A DNA stretch of 64,000 bases from Amycolatopsis mediterranei (GTDB taxonomy: Bacteria > Actinomycetota > Actinomycetes > Mycobacteriales > Pseudonocardiaceae): assembly GCF_026017845.1 (NCBI RefSeq), contig NZ_CP100416.1:572972-636971 (forward strand). The letters are read 5' to 3'. The notes beneath the pieces are model-generated. The model saw only the letters and a list, made by a program, of their open reading frames with translations. It searched no databases and was not told the origin of the DNA. Below are positions 1 to 7,367 of this stretch, piece after piece (position 1 is the first letter of the stretch; every line of letters starts with the position of its first letter). The translations under genes and the position numbers were made by a program.

Positions 1-811
1 CGCCGAGCGCGTAGCACTCGTAGGGGGTGATGAAGCCCATGCGCAGCGCGATCTCCTCGAGACAGGCGATGCGCACGCCGGTGCGGTGCTCCAGCACCTG
101 CACGAACTGGCCGGCTTCGAGCAGCGAGTCGTGCGTGCCGGTGTCGAGCCAGGCGAACCCGCGGCTGAGCTCGACCAGCGTGGCGCGGTCCTGGCGCAGG
201 TAGGTCAGGTTGACGTCGGTGATCTCGAGCTCACCGCGCGTCGACGGCCTCAGCGCGCGGGCGATTTCGACGACCTGGTTGTCGTAGAAGTACAGGCCGG
301 TGATCGCCTTGTTGGAGCGCGGCTTCAGCGGCTTTTCCTCGATGGTGACCAGCTTGCCCGCCGCGTCGACCTCGCCGACGCCGTAGCGCTCGGGGTCCTT
401 GACCGGGTAGCCGAACAGGACGCAGCCGTCGAGCTCGCGCACGGCCTGCTGCAGGCGGCTGGAGAAGCCCTGGCCGTAGAAGATGTTGTCGCCGAGGACG
501 AGCGCCACGTCGTCGTCGCCGATGAAGTCCGCGCCGATCACGAAGGCCTCGGCCAGGCCGTTCGGGCTCGCCTGCTCTGCGTAGGAGAACGAGACGCCGA
601 ACTGGTCGCCGTTGCCCAGCAGCCTGCGGAACATCGGCAGGTCGGTGGGGGTGGAGATGACGAGGATCTCGCGGATCCCGGCGAGCATCAGCACCGAGAT
701 CGGGTAGTAGACCATCGGTTTGTCGTAGACCGGCAGCAGCTGCTTGGACACCGCCTGGGTGATCGGGTGCAGGCGTGTCCCGCTGCCTCCGGCCAGCACG
801 ATGCCCTTCAT
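1..811 (-). CDS. rmlA: Glucose-1-phosphate thymidylyltransferase RmlA (3' end cut by window edge)
   Basis: This enzyme joins dTTP and glucose-1-phosphate to give dTDP-glucose, the first step to dTDP-rhamnose and other deoxysugars, in the cytoplasm. The sequence starts [16 protein letters not shown], where GGSGTRL (residues 8-14) is the nucleotide-binding signature. It continues with [26 protein letters not shown] and a conserved EITDVN segment, all typical of the RmlA/RfbA family. The 270 visible codons compare with a usual length near 290, so only about 20 C-terminal residues are missing beyond the window edge. The ATG at 811 precedes the conserved N-terminus directly. The downstream neighbours that would show its sugar pathway lie outside the window. 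No rif-specific role is implied; it could serve cell-wall rhamnose. Confidence 0.93.
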   Translation of the reverse strand, partial: MKGIVLAGGSGTRLHPITQAVSKQLLPVYDKPMVYYPISVLMLAGIREILVISTPTDLPMFRRLLGNGDQFGVSFSYAEQASPNGLAEAFVIGADFIGDDDVALVLGDNIFYGQGFSSRLQQAVRELDGCVLFGYPVKDPERYGVGEVDAAGKLVTIEEKPLKPRSNKAITGLYFYDNQVVEIARALRPSTRGELEITDVNLTYLRQDRATLVELSRGFAWLDTGTHDSLLEAGQFVQVLEHRTGVRIACLEEIALRMGFITPYECYALG

Positions 812-844
812 GGACGGCCTCCCTTTCCCGTGGCTGAGACCTCC

Positions 845-1990
845 TCACCCTACGGGCCGCTCCTCGAAGGCGGATCCCTTACCGAAGTAGGCTTTGCAGC
901 CGGCGTCGTCCTCGGTGGCGATCTCCAGCACGTTCCGGCCGTCGTCGACCGGCAGCAGGGTCGAGGAGTAGTTGGGGCAGAAGTTGTTCCAGATGCCGGT
1001 GATGTGCACGGGGGCGGGCAGTTCGTACCAGTGGCCGCTGCCGAAGTCGTCGTTCGCGAGCAGCACCTGCCCGTTCTGCGGCTGCGGCACGCCCTTCGCG
1101 TCGGTGTAGATCTGCCCGACCATGACGATCCGCACCCCGTTCGGGCCGCCGGGGAACAGCGCGATCGTCTGCGCGTGCTGGAAGTAGTTGCCGGTGGCGG
1201 TGTCGACGCGGGTGCCGGGGTCGGCGGGGTCGCCCCAGTTGGCGCCGTCGGCGGAGATCTTGAAGTACGGGTCGCAGTAGCGGTCGCGGAAGTTGCAGAT
1301 CTCGTACGCGAAGTAGTAACGGCCGTCGGGCAGCCGCCGGATGATCGGCATGCCGGGCCGGACGCGGTCCGGCGGGATCGCCAAGGTGAGCTGCTTGGTG
1401 CCCCAGTTCACCCCGTCGGTCGAGGCGACCCGGTTGAGCACCTGCGCGTACTTCGGCGCCTGCGTCTCGTCGGCGAAGTGGAGCCAGAGGGTGCCGCCGG
1501 CGTCGACGGTGAACTCGGGCTCCCAGATGCCGTCGATGTTGTGCGACCGCGCGGCCTCGGACAGGAAGCTCCACGAGCGGCCGCCGTCCTTGCTGGCCCA
1601 GATGCGGATCCCGATGCGGCGCCGCGGCCCGGCGTCCTGCCGGTAGGACGCGGCCCACAGCAGCGTGCCGGCGCGGAGCTTGCCGACGCGTTCCGGCAGC
1701 TCGTAGACGGTGCCGCAGCACATGCCGGCCCGGCCGTCGGGGTCGTGGATCGCGCCGATCTCGTGGAACGACTCGCCTTCGTCGGTGCTCTCCAGTACGG
1801 GCGTGAACTTGCCGTCGGCGTCTTCGCTGGTCAGAGTGGCGATGATGCGCCCGTGGCCGTGTTCGAGACGGATCAGGCGCGCGTACGCGCCGAAGCCGGG
1901 AACGAGCTGTTTGCGCTCGGCCGCGCGCGCCGGCGTCAGCAGCGAGGCGACGGCGGCGAGCGTCAGCACGAAGACCAGCGAACGGCGCAA
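845..1990 (-). CDS. Secreted sialidase-superfamily (Asp-box/BNR) protein
   Basis: A probable exported beta-propeller protein. The N-terminus is basic and then hydrophobic (RRSLVFVLTLAAVASLL), with a likely signal-peptidase site after PARA. Asp-box motifs typical of sialidase-fold propellers are visible as STDEGESF, SKDGGRSW and STDGVNWG, and a fourth degenerate one is SADGANWG. Family members cleave sialic acid, arabinan or other glycans outside the cell; the substrate cannot be told here. The open frame extends to a GTG at 2005. However, a strong ribosome binding site (GGAGGGGG at 2003-1996 on the minus strand) sits five bases before a TTG at 1990, which gives a better signal-peptide start, so I chose that. 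The gene lies 33 bases upstream of rmlA on the same strand and may be co-transcribed with it. Confidence 0.75.
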   Translation of the reverse strand: MRRSLVFVLTLAAVASLLTPARAAERKQLVPGFGAYARLIRLEHGHGRIIATLTSEDADGKFTPVLESTDEGESFHEIGAIHDPDGRAGMCCGTVYELPERVGKLRAGTLLWAASYRQDAGPRRRIGIRIWASKDGGRSWSFLSEAARSHNIDGIWEPEFTVDAGGTLWLHFADETQAPKYAQVLNRVASTDGVNWGTKQLTLAIPPDRVRPGMPIIRRLPDGRYYFAYEICNFRDRYCDPYFKISADGANWGDPADPGTRVDTATGNYFQHAQTIALFPGGPNGVRIVMVGQIYTDAKGVPQPQNGQVLLANDDFGSGHWYELPAPVHITGIWNNFCPNYSSTLLPVDDGRNVLEIATEDDAGCKAYFGKGSAFEERPVG

Positions 1991-2132
1991 CTCGACCCCC
2001 TCCACGCGGTGACCGCGCGATTACAGCACGGCTGAGCGGCGGCGACGGGACGCATTCACGCGTTCGGGTAACGCTCTTGCGCTGCGTGTCGAAAGATCAC
2101 GGGAGGGGCTGCGGTGGCCCCGAGGGGGAAAG

Positions 2133-2807
2133 ATGAAGATCCGGCTGGGCGGCCTGCTGCCGCTCTTGGTCCTGGCCTCGGCGTGCGCGCCGGCGACCGG
2201 CTACGGCGAGATCGTCGCGCAATCGGCGCCCGCTTTGCCTGCTTCGCCTCCTTCGCCGACCTCGTCGGCGCCGCCGGTGCCGCGTGACGTGCCGACGGAG
2301 ACGCACACGGGCAAGGAGAGCGGCGAGTTCCAGACGTCATGGCCGGCGGACCAGCTGGGCTTCTTGACGTTCGAGTGCCCGAAGTGCACGTCCAACGTGA
2401 TCGTCGACACCGACGGCGGCGAGCACGGCCTGGTCAACGCGATCGGCGCGTACAAGGGCACGAAGTGGATGAACACGGAGCCGGACCGCCCGGTGAAGCG
2501 GGTGACGGTCCACGCGAACGCCCCCTGGACGGCAACGATCTCGGATTACCGAAGCATCCCGACGGCCGAGAGCGGCAAGGACACCCCGGGCAAGAGCGAG
2601 GCGGTCCTGAAGCTCCCGGCGGGCGTGACCCGCATCCGCTTCACGGTGAAGACCCGAGGGAACGTCGCGCTGTGGGTGATGTCCCCGAAGGACCGCGACC
2701 TGATCCTCAACCAGATCGGCGACCTGCAGGTGGAGCGGGACGTCCGCGGGCCGGCGTACCTGCAGGTGGAGGGGTATGAGACGAGCTGGACGCTGACACC
2801 GTCCTGA
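2133..2807 (+). CDS. Putative lipoprotein of unknown function
   Basis: The 224-residue product has a classical lipoprotein signal: MKIRLGG, a hydrophobic stretch and the lipobox LASAC, so Cys18 would be lipidated and the protein anchored outside the membrane. A low-complexity Pro/Ser/Ala linker (about residues 30-55) is followed by a soluble domain of about 165 residues containing a CPKC motif and repeated beta-strand-like segments. I do not recognise the domain; the shape resembles extracellular beta-sandwich domains. The ATG follows GAGGGGGAAAG, a good ribosome binding site. It is transcribed away from the sialidase-like gene, and both promoters must lie within 1991-2132. Confidence 0.75.
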   Translation: MKIRLGGLLPLLVLASACAPATGYGEIVAQSAPALPASPPSPTSSAPPVPRDVPTETHTGKESGEFQTSWPADQLGFLTFECPKCTSNVIVDTDGGEHGLVNAIGAYKGTKWMNTEPDRPVKRVTVHANAPWTATISDYRSIPTAESGKDTPGKSEAVLKLPAGVTRIRFTVKTRGNVALWVMSPKDRDLILNQIGDLQVERDVRGPAYLQVEGYETSWTLTPS

Positions 2808-2841
2808 GCGGGCACCCGGGGCGCGGGTGCCCGCGGCGGCG

Positions 2842-3333
2842 TCACCGGTAGTTGGTGAACTGCAGCGCGATCTCGAAGTCCTTGCCCTTCAGCAGGGCGA
2901 TGACCTCCTGCAGCTGGTCCTTCTTCTTGCCCGACACCCGCAGCTGGTCGCCCTGGATCTGGGCCTGGACGCCCTTGGGGCCTTCGTCGCGGATGTACTT
3001 GGCGATCTGCTTCGCCTTGTCCGAGGCGATGCCCTGCAGGATCTTGCCGGAGATCTTGTAGATCTTGCCCGACAGCGCCGGCTCGCCGGCTTCGAAGGCC
3101 TTCAGGGAGATGTTGCGCTTGATCAGCTTCTCCTTGAACACCTCGACCGCGGCCAGCGCGCGCTCCTCGGTCTCGGACTCGATCGTGAGCGCCTCCTCGC
3201 CGGCCCAGTTGATCGTCGTGCCGGTGCCGCGGAAGTCGAACCGCGTGCCCAGCTCCTTGCTCGCCTGGTTGAGCGCGTTGTCCACCTCCTGGCGGTCGAC
3301 CTTGCTCACGACGTCGAAAGAGGGATCCGCCAC
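2842..3333 (-). CDS. YajQ family nucleotide-binding protein
   Basis: The 163-residue product matches the YajQ/DUF520 family over its whole length: [13 protein letters not shown] at the start, FDFRGTG near residue 34, and the C-terminal [14 protein letters not shown]. The family folds as two ferredoxin-like halves. Members bind nucleic acids or nucleotides, and a Xanthomonas homologue is reported to bind cyclic di-GMP, so the family is often labelled c-di-GMP-binding; that role is not shown for actinomycetes. It is convergent with the lipoprotein gene, with 34 bases between the stop codons. The ATG at 3333 begins the conserved domain directly. Confidence 0.93.
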   Translation of the reverse strand: MADPSFDVVSKVDRQEVDNALNQASKELGTRFDFRGTGTTINWAGEEALTIESETEERALAAVEVFKEKLIKRNISLKAFEAGEPALSGKIYKISGKILQGIASDKAKQIAKYIRDEGPKGVQAQIQGDQLRVSGKKKDQLQEVIALLKGKDFEIALQFTNYR

Positions 3334-3462
3334 GTGTCCTCACACCTCGTACTCGCTTGTCAGGGGCCTCCCAGCCTAGCCCCCACCGGGGGAGGGGTAT
3401 CCCGGTTGACCCCTGCTCGGACCCGTTGGGTAAGCTTTCCCCCGGCCGGTGAGACCGGTCTT

Positions 3463-3545
3463 GGCGGGTTACCCGAGTGGCCAAAGGGGACTGGCTGTAA
3501 ACCAGTTGGCTTACGCCTACGGGGGTTCGAATCCCTCACCCGCCA
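3463..3545 (+). tRNA. tRNA-Tyr (anticodon GTA)
   Basis: This is a complete cloverleaf with a long variable arm, as expected for bacterial tRNA-Tyr. The acceptor strands GGCGGGT and ACCCGCC pair. The anticodon arm ACTGG-CTGTAAA-CCAGT contains GTA. The T-arm is GGGGGTTCGAATCCC. CCA is not encoded immediately after the discriminator A3545. Its 3' 53 bases are the attachment sequence of the islet described below. Confidence 0.97.
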
Positions 3546-3546
3546 C
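3494..3546 (+). repeat. attL-like direct repeat inside tRNA-Tyr
   Basis: Left copy of the perfect 53-base direct repeat, running from the anticodon arm (GCTGTAAACC) through the T-arm to CCGCCAC just past the tRNA end. Tyrosine recombinases commonly use this part of tRNA genes as the attachment core. Confidence 0.85.
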
Positions 3547-3553
3547 ACCAGTA

Positions 3554-3597
3554 AAGAAGCCCCGTGACCACGGCGTATGCCGGGCGCGGGGCTTCTT
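3554..3597 (+). terminator. Rho-independent terminator after tRNA-Tyr
   Basis: The arms AAGAAGCCCCG (3554-3564) and CGGGGCTTCTT (3587-3597) pair perfectly. It lies inside the islet, so the element appears to have brought a replacement terminator for the tRNA it interrupted. Confidence 0.75.
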
Positions 3598-3829
3598 CGT
3601 GTGTGCGGCCGGATGCGGTGGTGTGCAGCCGTGTGCGGCCATCCGTGGGCAGGCGCCGGGGCTGACTACTTGGCCAGCGGTCGATCACCGCCTTGCAAAG
3701 GTGCGAACCCGTCTCGCCGCCGACCAGCGGAACGTTCGCTCCCCGGTCAGCGCTCTGCACGGCCTGCCGTTCCCCGTGGTTCCCCGCGCACTCCCCGGCA
3801 ACGGGGCACGCGAAGGGCACGCGGGGCAC

Positions 3830-3878
3830 AAGCGGCTGAAACACGCGGTAGTGGCCACTAACCGTGTTTCAGCCGCTT
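3830..3878. terminator. Long inverted repeat, probable terminator-like hairpin
   Basis: The arms AAGCGGCTGAAACACG (3830-3845) and CGTGTTTCAGCCGCTT (3863-3878) are perfectly complementary over 16 bases. The 17-base loop contains its own GTGGCCAC palindrome. A T-containing tail (TCGTTCTTCCTG) follows. It could be a terminator or a recognition site of the ancestral element. Confidence 0.5.
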
Positions 3879-3939
3879 TCGTTCTTCCTGTGACTACAGA
3901 GACATAGAATTAGAGTGGGGAGAGAGAATTTACCGAAGT

Positions 3940-4179
3940 TGTCACCCATCTGTCACACCCAAACCCGCAGGTCATAAGGGGTGGAGTGACAGGGTGACAG
4001 GTGTGACAGCCTCGACACCCCGGAGGTGTCACAGCGAGCCCCAGCAGGCTCGATGGGGCCCATTGGGGCGGACGTGCGTAACGCACGGGGCGGCTCTCAT
4101 CCCTGAAGTCCGGCCGGCTCGGACGCGGCCCCGTCCAAGCCGGCCGCCCACCGCGACGGGGTGGGTTATCAGATGTCAC
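3940..4179. promoter_or_regulatory. Cluster of seven TGTCAC/GTGACA motifs upstream of the islet gene
   Basis: TGTCAC occurs at 3940, 3951, 4027 and 4174, and its complement GTGACA at 3986, 3994 and 4003. Seven copies in 240 bases, in both orientations directly upstream of the islet gene start at 4210, is far more than chance for one hexamer. It may be an operator array or an iteron-like remnant of the element's control or replication region. Confidence 0.45.
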
Positions 4180-4209
4180 ATTCCGTAGCACGTCATCGAC
4201 TATGGTGGG

Positions 4210-5979
4210 GTGGACGAGACGAAGCCCCCACCCATGCTGATCGATGTGACCGAGCTTGAGCAACAGGTGGTCGACACCGCCCGCCGCGGGGAAGTCGCCA
4301 AACCCGCCATCACGATGACGGTGGAGGAGCTGGCGGTCACCGACGACCCCGACCTGCGGGTGCGAGCCGATCTGATCCGCGAACTGCTCCGCGGCCTGCG
4401 CGGTGGCCTCGACCCGCGCGGAGTCCGGATAGAGGGCGTGCGAGTCGTCGGACAGCTTGACCTTATTCAGGTCACCGCCGTCACTGGGCTGAACCTGTCC
4501 CGGTGTGCGCTCCCCGACGGCATCCGTTGCGAACAGGCGCACCTTCGCTACCTGTCGCTGAACAGAAGTCTGCTCGCTTACCTTTCAGCCGACGGCCTCC
4601 GCGTCGACGGCGGCCTGTTCCTGCGGGGCGCTACCATCACCGGCGCCGGTGAACTTGGGGCACTCCGGCTACTCAGTGCACATATTGGCGGCCCACTCGA
4701 ATTAGAGCGAGCCACCATCACAAACACCGCCGGCCCTGCGCTGAACGCCGACGGCCTCCGCGCCGACGATAACCTGCTCATGGGGGGCGTCACCTTCAGC
4801 GGTGCCGGAGCACGTGGTGCGGTCCGGCTGCTCGGTGCCCACATTGGCGGTGCATTCGAACTCGATCAAGCTGCCATCACAAACACCACGGGCCCTGCGC
4901 TGAACGCCGACGGCCTCCGCGCCGATAGCGAGCTGTTCATGCGCGCCGCCACCATCACCGGCGCCGGTGAACTTGGGGCGCTCCGGCTGTCCGGTGCCCA
5001 CATTGGCGGTGCATTCGAACTCGATCAAGCTGCCATCACAAACACCACGGGCCCTGCGCTGAACGCCGACGGCCTCCGCGCCGATAGCGAGCTGTTCATG
5101 CGCGCCGCCACCATCACCGGCGCCGGTGAACTTGGGGCGCTCCGGCTGTCCGGTGCCCACATTGGCGGCCAAGCTAGCCTATGGTCGTTCAGGCTGTACA
5201 ACAGCTCAGGTCCGCTCCTGGAACTGCCGGAGGCGCAGATCACCGGGGCGTTGCTGTTCCCGCCGGAGGTCGTGTGCCCGGCCAGCCCACATGGAACAAG
5301 CCGTCGTGGCTGTCCTTACAGCGACCGCACCATCACAGTCCACGGATTGACCTACTCGACTCTGCGGGAGATCTCGTGGCGTCAATGGCTGCACCTGCTG
5401 GTCCACCACACCCCCACCTACTGGCCCCAACCCTTCCAGCAACTCGCCGCCACCGAACGCGCCGCCGGCCACGACAACAACGCCCGCGAAGTACTCATCA
5501 CCCAACAAGACGAACTCCGCCGCCGCACCCCTGAGGCTCTGGGCAACCGGCTCGCACAATGGCGACACGGACTATGGGGCTGGCTTGGCCGCTACGGCTA
5601 CCGCGCCCACCGCCTTGTCGCCGCACTCGTCGTCATACTCACCCTCGCCGCCGGACTCAGCCTGCTTGCCGGACAGGTCACCACCCACCCCGGCCACCAC
5701 GCCGCCGAACGCGTCCCACCCGCCACCGCAAATCCCAACGCCCCTGGCACACCTTGCTCACCCGTCGAACTCATCGGCCTCGGCATCGACCGCGGACTCC
5801 CCTCGGCACCACCGGCATCCGCACCCACTGCGACCTCGACACCACCACCGGCTGGGGACAAACCTTCACCGCCGCCCTCTGGGTACTCCAAGCCCTCCTC
5901 TGGGGCCTGGCCACCCTCGCCATCGCCGCCTACACCGGACTCGTCCGCAAACCCACCTGACCGCCACCGCCTGACTTGA
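4210..5979 (+). CDS. Beta-helix-type repeat membrane protein, C-terminus frameshifted
   Basis: This is the only sizeable islet gene; as read it gives 589 residues. The first 90 residues are soluble. Residues about 90-330 are degenerate 20- to 53-residue repeats (ADGLRAD, ATITGAGELGALRL, AHIGG) that look like a right-handed beta-helix or pentapeptide-like solenoid. A WRQWLHLLVHHTPTYWPQPF region, a basic RLAQWRHGLWGW segment and a hydrophobic helix (LVAALVVILTLAAGLSLLAG) follow. After codon GLP at about 5799 the reading frame becomes Pro/Ser-rich nonsense. The other frame continues sensibly as LGTTGIRTHCDLDTTTGWGQ and then a second membrane helix ending near 5960. One base appears to be missing from the C run at 5799-5802. 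Related actinomycete proteins are sometimes labelled membrane-associated oxidoreductases, without support visible here. Function unknown; possibly a pseudogene. The start is a GTG. Confidence 0.6.
   Translation: MDETKPPPMLIDVTELEQQVVDTARRGEVAKPAITMTVEELAVTDDPDLRVRADLIRELLRGLRGGLDPRGVRIEGVRVVGQLDLIQVTAVTGLNLSRCALPDGIRCEQAHLRYLSLNRSLLAYLSADGLRVDGGLFLRGATITGAGELGALRLLSAHIGGPLELERATITNTAGPALNADGLRADDNLLMGGVTFSGAGARGAVRLLGAHIGGAFELDQAAITNTTGPALNADGLRADSELFMRAATITGAGELGALRLSGAHIGGAFELDQAAITNTTGPALNADGLRADSELFMRAATITGAGELGALRLSGAHIGGQASLWSFRLYNSSGPLLELPEAQITGALLFPPEVVCPASPHGTSRRGCPYSDRTITVHGLTYSTLREISWRQWLHLLVHHTPTYWPQPFQQLAATERAAGHDNNAREVLITQQDELRRRTPEALGNRLAQWRHGLWGWLGRYGYRAHRLVAALVVILTLAAGLSLLAGQVTTHPGHHAAERVPPATANPNAPGTPCSPVELIGLGIDRGLPSAPPASAPTATSTPPPAGDKPSPPPSGYSKPSSGAWPPSPSPPTPDSSANPPDRHRLT
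4833..5168 (+). repeat. 159-bp in-frame tandem duplication
   Basis: Bases 4833-5009 and 4992-5168 are identical with a period of 159 bases (53 codons), so one full solenoid coil set has been duplicated recently. A more diverged copy of the same unit precedes it from about 4600. Being a multiple of three, the duplication keeps the frame. Confidence 0.85.
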
Positions 5980-6031
5980 GCGAGATCTCGAAGCGGGGGG
6001 CTTGCCCGATGTACAGAGCGTCCGTGGACAC

Positions 6032-6084
6032 GCTGTAAACCAGTTGGCTTACGCCTACGGGGGTTCGAATCCCTCACCCGCCAC
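6032..6084 (+). repeat. attR-like direct repeat (tRNA-Tyr 3' half)
   Basis: Right copy of the 53-base repeat. It is preceded by GTCCGTGGACAC rather than a tRNA 5' half, so it is not a functional tRNA gene. Confidence 0.85.
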
Positions 6085-6095
6085 GTTCGTTCGTC

Positions 6096-6134
6096 AGAGA
6101 GCTCTGTCTGCGGAAATCGCAGGCAGAGCTCTCT
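6096..6134 (+). terminator. Terminator hairpin right of attR
   Basis: The arms 6096-6112 and 6118-6134 (AGAGAGCTCTGTCTGCG with CGCAGGCAGAGCTCTCT) pair over 17 positions with one G-T pair. The loop is GAAAT and a TTCGTT tail follows. Its position suggests it ended tRNA-Tyr before the islet inserted. Confidence 0.7.
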
Positions 6135-6468
6135 TTCGTTGTGCCTTTCGGGGGTCGATCCCCCCAATCCCCGCCAAGTGCTCCGTCCCCTGACCTCCGG
6201 ACGTGGTCACCTCGGTATTTCGAGGTGACCGGGAATTGATTCCCGTGCGCTGGACGCCGTATAAGACCTGGTGGTCAGCTATGTGCCGGATGGGCGATAT
6301 CGGGCGTATTATCCGGTGAATCCGCAGGTCGGCGGACTCTGCTCGCCGATTCGGGCGAAGGGTCGCTCCGCCTTTCGACCTGTTTCAGAAAACATCGTAA
6401 CGCATTTCTTGAGCGACTCGACCCGGCATGGGGGTGCCGGAAATTCCACCGAGCCGCTGGAGGAACAC
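6135..6468. other. Intergenic region upstream of methyltransferase
   Basis: No gene is supported here. The open frame of the methyltransferase extends back to 6271, but its codons there are unlike the rest and the good ribosome binding site is at 6459-6464. The region is A/T-richer than its flanks (for example around 6290-6320 and 6390-6410) and must hold the methyltransferase promoter. I cannot place it with confidence. Confidence 0.5.
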
Positions 6469-7299
6469 ATGTCCATTCCCGTGACGTCGCGACCGGTTCG
6501 CGAGGAGCTGGTGCGGGTGCAGTACGCCGAACCCGCGCTCGTCGCCGGCTACGCGGACGACCACGCCGGATGGGGACCCACCGCGCGCTACCACCATTCG
6601 CGGCGCTACGCCATCGATCAGGTCCTGGCCGGCTGCCCCGGTGGCGACCTGCTCGACGTCGGCTGCGGGCCCGGGATGATGGTGCGGCACCTGCTCGACA
6701 CCCGGCCCGGCGACTTCCGCATCACCGCGTGCGACCAGTCGCCGGCCATGATCGATGCCGTTGCGGCGCGCGTCGACGCCGATGCCGGCGTCAAGCTCGC
6801 CGTGGGCGACATCCAAGAGATGCCGTTCGGCGACCGGGAGTTCGATGTCGTCCTCGCGATGGGCGTCCTCGAGTACGCCGACGCCGCGCAGGCGCTGCAC
6901 GAAGTCGCCCGGGTCACCCGGCCCGGCGGGCTCGTCGTGACGACGATGCTCAACCCGAAGAGCCCGTACCGGCTCTTCGAATGGGGCGTCTTCTGGCCCG
7001 CCCGCCGCACGCTCGGGGCGCTGGAGCGCGTTGTCGGCGTCCCGCCGTCGAGACGGCACGGTGCCCGCCGCACCGGGATCGTCGCGCTGACCCCGCGGCG
7101 CCTGCGGGAATTGCTGTGGCGCGCCGGTCTGCAGCCGGGGGCGGTCATCGCCTACGACGTCACCGCGTGGGTGCCGCCGGTCGACCGGCTGGTCCGCCGC
7201 CGGGACCGCTCGTGGCGGGAGCGTCCGGAAACGACGATCGCGCGCGGGGCGAAGCGCTGGCTGGGCACCGGCTACCTGGTCGCCGCCCAGCGGCTCTGA
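6469..7299 (+). CDS. Class I SAM-dependent methyltransferase
   Basis: The 276-residue product carries LLDVGCGPG (motif I, about residues 61-69), an acidic strand ending ITACDQS (motif II), VGDIQEMPF (motif III) and the post-motif region FDVVLAMGVLEYADAAQAL. All are typical of ubiE/BioC-like small-molecule methyltransferases. I chose the ATG at 6469 because CTGGAGGAACAC precedes it directly; the upstream extension to 6271 has no family similarity. The substrate is unknown. It stands alone between the tRNA-Tyr islet and the convergent lon gene. Confidence 0.85.
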   Translation: MSIPVTSRPVREELVRVQYAEPALVAGYADDHAGWGPTARYHHSRRYAIDQVLAGCPGGDLLDVGCGPGMMVRHLLDTRPGDFRITACDQSPAMIDAVAARVDADAGVKLAVGDIQEMPFGDREFDVVLAMGVLEYADAAQALHEVARVTRPGGLVVTTMLNPKSPYRLFEWGVFWPARRTLGALERVVGVPPSRRHGARRTGIVALTPRRLRELLWRAGLQPGAVIAYDVTAWVPPVDRLVRRRDRSWRERPETTIARGAKRWLGTGYLVAAQRL

Positions 7300-7311
7300 C
7301 CACCGAAGAGA

Positions 7312-7348
7312 ACGGCCGGTTTCCCTTGGGGAGAGGGAAACCGGCCGT
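7312..7348. terminator. Bidirectional terminator between methyltransferase and lon
   Basis: ACGGCCGGTTTCCCT (7312-7326) and AGGGAAACCGGCCGT (7334-7348) pair perfectly over 15 bases with a 7-base loop, between two convergent genes. Confidence 0.75.
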
Positions 7349-7367
7349 CCGGGGGCGGCGCTCGGGG

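Larger units (their letters stand above)
3598..4209. other. Islet non-coding region
   Basis: I find no convincing gene in these 612 bases; the open frames are short and lack recognisable starts or domains. The region holds the hairpin at 3830-3878 and the TGTCAC/GTGACA motif cluster at 3940-4179. Composition shifts from the very GC-rich flanks to a more A/T-containing stretch around 3895-3940. Confidence 0.6.
3494..6084. mobile_element. Degenerate integrated islet at tRNA-Tyr, bounded by 53-bp direct repeats
   Basis: The last 53 bases of the tRNA-Tyr region (3494-3546) recur without mismatch at 6032-6084, placed as attL and attR would be after site-specific integration into a tRNA 3' end. 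The 2.5 kb between the copies carries one large gene with a frameshift, several hairpins and a run of TGTCAC motifs. I see no integrase, excisionase or replication gene, so the element cannot move alone: it is a decayed remnant, a satellite that depends on an external integrase, or one scar of a larger element. The tRNA stays intact on the left because the attachment sequence restores its 3' half. The hairpin at 6096-6134 just right of attR looks like the original tRNA terminator. Confidence 0.8.

Noticed and set aside
86..2035. A 649-codon plus-strand frame over rmlA and the Asp-box gene
   Set aside because: It lies antisense to a clear RmlA and a clear secreted Asp-box protein; no homology is visible.
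6032..6084. A second tRNA-Tyr gene
   Set aside because: Only the 3' half is present; the 5' acceptor and D-arm are missing, so it is an attachment-site copy.
6149..6176. T-arm-like sequence CGGGGGTCGATCCCCC followed by a CCCCGCCA end, like a second tRNA remnant
   Set aside because: No anticodon arm or D-arm precedes it and the loop lacks the usual TTC; coincidence or a minor relic.
6271..6468. A 66-residue N-terminal extension of the methyltransferase
   Set aside because: Codon use is atypical and the ribosome binding site lies just before 6469.
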